A DNA stretch of 6,365 bases from NCBI GenBank assembly GCA_014359855.1, contig JACIYQ010000089.1, positions 1 through 6,365 of the forward strand, written 5' to 3'. Below the pieces are notes generated by a model. That model saw nothing but the letters and a program-made list of their open reading frames with translations, had not been told where the DNA came from and searched no databases. A program made the translations under genes and the position numbers. This DNA is from Parvibaculum sp. Lineage in GTDB: Bacteria; Pseudomonadota; Alphaproteobacteria; Parvibaculales; Parvibaculaceae. Numbering within the stretch: the first letter of the stretch is position 1; each line of letters opens with the position of its first letter. Of this stretch, positions 4,338-6,365 are shown in pieces.

Positions 4338-6365
4338 TCACGCCGTGCCGAACCCGCCGCCGAACTTGTGCCCCACGGGGAAGCCCTTGGGCGGCAGCCG
4401 CCCGGCCTGCCCGCGCTGCCCCAGCCACTCCTTCAAGCCGTCGAAGGTCCGCGCCCGGTCCGAGCGGTCATAGGCGATCAGCCCCTGCTTCAGCGTGAAG
4501 GTCTTGATGTCGCCGAGCCCGCCATCCTTGTAGCGCTGCAGCCGCACGCCCTTGCCGCGCGTCATCTCATTCACTTCCTTGAGCGGGAAAATGACAAGCT
4601 TCCGGTTCTCGCCGATCGCGGCCACATGATCGCCCTGCACCACCGCGCAGGCAACCGCTTCGTCCGTTCCCGTCACATTCAGCACCTGCTTGCCCGCGCG
4701 CCGCATCGCGACGACCTCGTCCTCCGGCACCACAAAACCGTTGCCCTCGTGCGAGGCAACGAGAAGCTTCCGTCCCGGCTGATGCACGAAGAGCTCCACG
4801 ATCTCGCGGCTCTCGTCGAGATCGATCATCAGGCGCACCGGCTCGCCATGCCCGCGCCCGCCCGGCAGCTTCGCAACGTCGAGCGTGTAGAAGCGCCCAT
4901 CCGTCGCGAACAGCAATATCTTGTCCGTCGTCTCCGCGTGAAGCGTGAAGCGCGCGCCGTCGCCTTCCTTGAACTTGATCTCGGTGTCGGGGCCGACATG
5001 CCCTTTCACGGTCCTGATCCAGCCCTTCTTCGAGCAGACGACCGTCACGGGCTCCTTCTCGATCATCGCTTCCATCGGCACATACTCGACGGTGGGCGCA
5101 TCCGAGAAATGCGTCCGCCGCGCACCTAGCTTCGTCTTCGGACCGAACGTCGCCTTGACGTCCTTGATCTCGTCGGCGACGCGCTCCCAGAGCTTCGCAT
5201 CCGACTTGACCAGCGCTTTCAGCTCCTTCTGCTCCGTGGTGAGCGTCTTGTGCTCGCCGCGAATTTCCATTTCCTCGAGCTTGCGCAAACTCCGCAGCCG
5301 CATGTTGAGGATGGCTTCAGCCTGGTTGTCGGTGAGCGTGAAGCGCTTCATCAGCGCGGGCTTCGGCTCGTCCTCCTCGCGGATGATCCGGATCACCTCG
5401 TCGAGATTGAGATAGGCCTTGAGATAGCCTTCCAGAACTTCCAGCCGCTTCTCGATCTTGTCGAGCCGGAAGCGCGACCGCCGGACCAGCACCTCCTTGC
5501 GGTGTTCGAGCCAGGCGCGCAGCACCTCGCGCAAGCTCATCACGCCCGGCACCTGGCCGGCCGAAAGCACGTTCAGGTTCAGCGGAAAGCGGCTTTCGAG
5601 GTCGCTCGCCCGGAACAGCGACTCCATCAGGTGTTCCGGCTCCACCGTCTTCGACTTCGGCACCAGCACGAGGCGGATTTCCTCCGCGCTCTCGTCGCGC
5701 ACATCTTCGAGCAGCGGCAGTTTCCGCGCCTGCAGAAGTTCGGCGAGCTTCTCCACCAGCTTCGACTTCTGCACCTGATAGGGAATTTCCGTGACGACGA
5801 TCTGCCAGAGCCCGCGCGGCAGCTCTTCCATCTCCCATTTCGCCCGCACGCGAAAGCCGCCGCGTCCCGTCTCATAGGCTTCGACGATCGCCGCGCGCGG
5901 CTCCACGACGATGCCGCCCGTCGGGAAATCCGGTCCTTTCACGAACTCGACGAGCTTTTCCGTCCGCGCATTCGGATGTTTGATGAGATGCAGCGCCGCG
6001 TCGCAGAGTTCGGCCGCGTTGTGCGGCGGAATGCTCGTCGCCATGCCGACCGCAATGCCCGACGCGCCGTTCGCGAGAAGCTGCGGAAAGGCGCCCGGCA
6101 GCACGATGGGTTCCTTGTCCTCGCCATCGTAGGTCTCGCGGAAGTCGACCGTATCCTCGTCGAGCCCGTCCAGCAGCAGCGCCGCGACAGGCGTCAGCCG
6201 CGCTTCGGTGTAGCGCATGGCGGCCGCGTTATCGCCGTCCACATTGCCGAAATTGCCCTGCCCGTCCACCAGCGGATAGCGCACGGAAAAATCCTGCGCG
6301 AGGCGCACCAGCGCGTCATAGACCGACTGGTCGCCATGCGGGTGATAGCGGCCGATCACGTCGCC
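4338..6365 (-). CDS. parC: DNA topoisomerase IV subunit A (ParC), N-terminally truncated by the window edge
   Basis: The last 675 residues of ParC are visible, reading from the window edge (GDVIGRYHPHGD) to TGA at 4340-4338. About 65-70 N-terminal residues are missing. ParC and ParE form the type II enzyme that decatenates sister chromosomes. The active-site tyrosine is Y52 of the fragment, in AAAMRYTEARL (codon 6212-6210). Its arginine neighbour R51 and the GASGIAVGMATSIPPHN block are intact. The winged-helix and tower region is followed by the coiled-coil dimer gate (RSRFRLDKIEKRLEVLEGYL, then DNQAEAILNMRLRSLRKLEE). The C-terminal beta-pinwheel starts at about VVCSKKGWIRTVKGH and ends in KGFPVGHKFGGGFGTA. 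I prefer ParC to GyrA because the wording (QSVYDALVRLAQDFSVRYPL, AARLT-like spacing, short tail) matches alphaproteobacterial ParC and no canonical GyrA box QRRGGKG is present; PGGRGHGEPV and TRGKGVRLQRY are only degenerate forms. The usual quinolone-contact serine is Gln (Q13). Confidence 0.93.
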   Translation of the reverse strand, partial: GDVIGRYHPHGDQSVYDALVRLAQDFSVRYPLVDGQGNFGNVDGDNAAAMRYTEARLTPVAALLLDGLDEDTVDFRETYDGEDKEPIVLPGAFPQLLANGASGIAVGMATSIPPHNAAELCDAALHLIKHPNARTEKLVEFVKGPDFPTGGIVVEPRAAIVEAYETGRGGFRVRAKWEMEELPRGLWQIVVTEIPYQVQKSKLVEKLAELLQARKLPLLEDVRDESAEEIRLVLVPKSKTVEPEHLMESLFRASDLESRFPLNLNVLSAGQVPGVMSLREVLRAWLEHRKEVLVRRSRFRLDKIEKRLEVLEGYLKAYLNLDEVIRIIREEDEPKPALMKRFTLTDNQAEAILNMRLRSLRKLEEMEIRGEHKTLTTEQKELKALVKSDAKLWERVADEIKDVKATFGPKTKLGARRTHFSDAPTVEYVPMEAMIEKEPVTVVCSKKGWIRTVKGHVGPDTEIKFKEGDGARFTLHAETTDKILLFATDGRFYTLDVAKLPGGRGHGEPVRLMIDLDESREIVELFVHQPGRKLLVASHEGNGFVVPEDEVVAMRRAGKQVLNVTGTDEAVACAVVQGDHVAAIGENRKLVIFPLKEVNEMTRGKGVRLQRYKDGGLGDIKTFTLKQGLIAYDRSDRARTFDGLKEWLGQRGQAGRLPPKGFPVGHKFGGGFGTA

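Noticed and set aside
4222..4428. 68-residue minus-strand frame containing GLPRRCAPRNDN
   Set aside because: It is the translation of the palindromic repeat plus an out-of-frame stretch of the parC 3' end.
4368..5129. 253-residue plus-strand frame opposite parC
   Set aside because: It is antisense to highly conserved parC codons and has no family features.
1..6365. Search for CRISPR arrays, tRNA/rRNA genes, IS elements, toxin-antitoxin or defence genes
   Set aside because: There is no array of regularly spaced repeats, no tRNA-like cloverleaf or CCA end, no transposase motifs and no defence domains. The gene content is housekeeping and envelope functions.

Overview
The window looks like ordinary chromosome of a GC-rich alphaproteobacterium. 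The grounds are GC-rich third codon positions, an alphaproteobacterial-type ParC, a DUF421 gene preceded by a small one-pass membrane protein gene, and a palindromic repeat of the 'ATTGCGAGGAGCG...GCAAT' class that I recall from Rhizobiales-like and Parvibaculum-like genomes. The genus cannot be fixed from the sequence alone.

Layout, left to right. Bases 1-462 are the 3' end of a TPR-bearing gene, probably an M48 metalloprotease of the BepA type. A secreted thioredoxin-fold protein of the DsbA/ScsC type follows at 495-1241, on the same strand 32 nt downstream. Together they suggest an envelope protein-quality module. A membrane fatty acid desaturase with three histidine boxes is at 1355-2341. 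Next come a one-pass membrane protein of unknown function (2438-2959) and a DUF421/YetF-type membrane protein (2969-3412), which are 9 nt apart and look like an operon. A reading frame at 3466-4101 encodes an enoyl reductase/quinone oxidoreductase-like MDR protein that has lost about 130 central residues. All of these are on the plus strand.

The convergent gap 4102-4337 holds a perfect 7-bp hairpin and one copy of the palindromic repeat. From 4338 to the window edge, on the minus strand, is parC (topoisomerase IV subunit A), complete at its C-terminus and missing about 65-70 N-terminal residues.

I see no new defence system, prophage, CRISPR array or RNA gene. The points that deserve a second look are: the in-frame deletion that removed the cofactor-binding fold of the MDR gene, with an aberrant 3' tail beside it; a set of four alternately complementary segments in the leader between the desaturase and the DUF421 operon; a stem that covers the ribosome binding site of the MDR remnant; the repeat copy beside parC; and a glutamine at the usual quinolone-contact serine of ParC.
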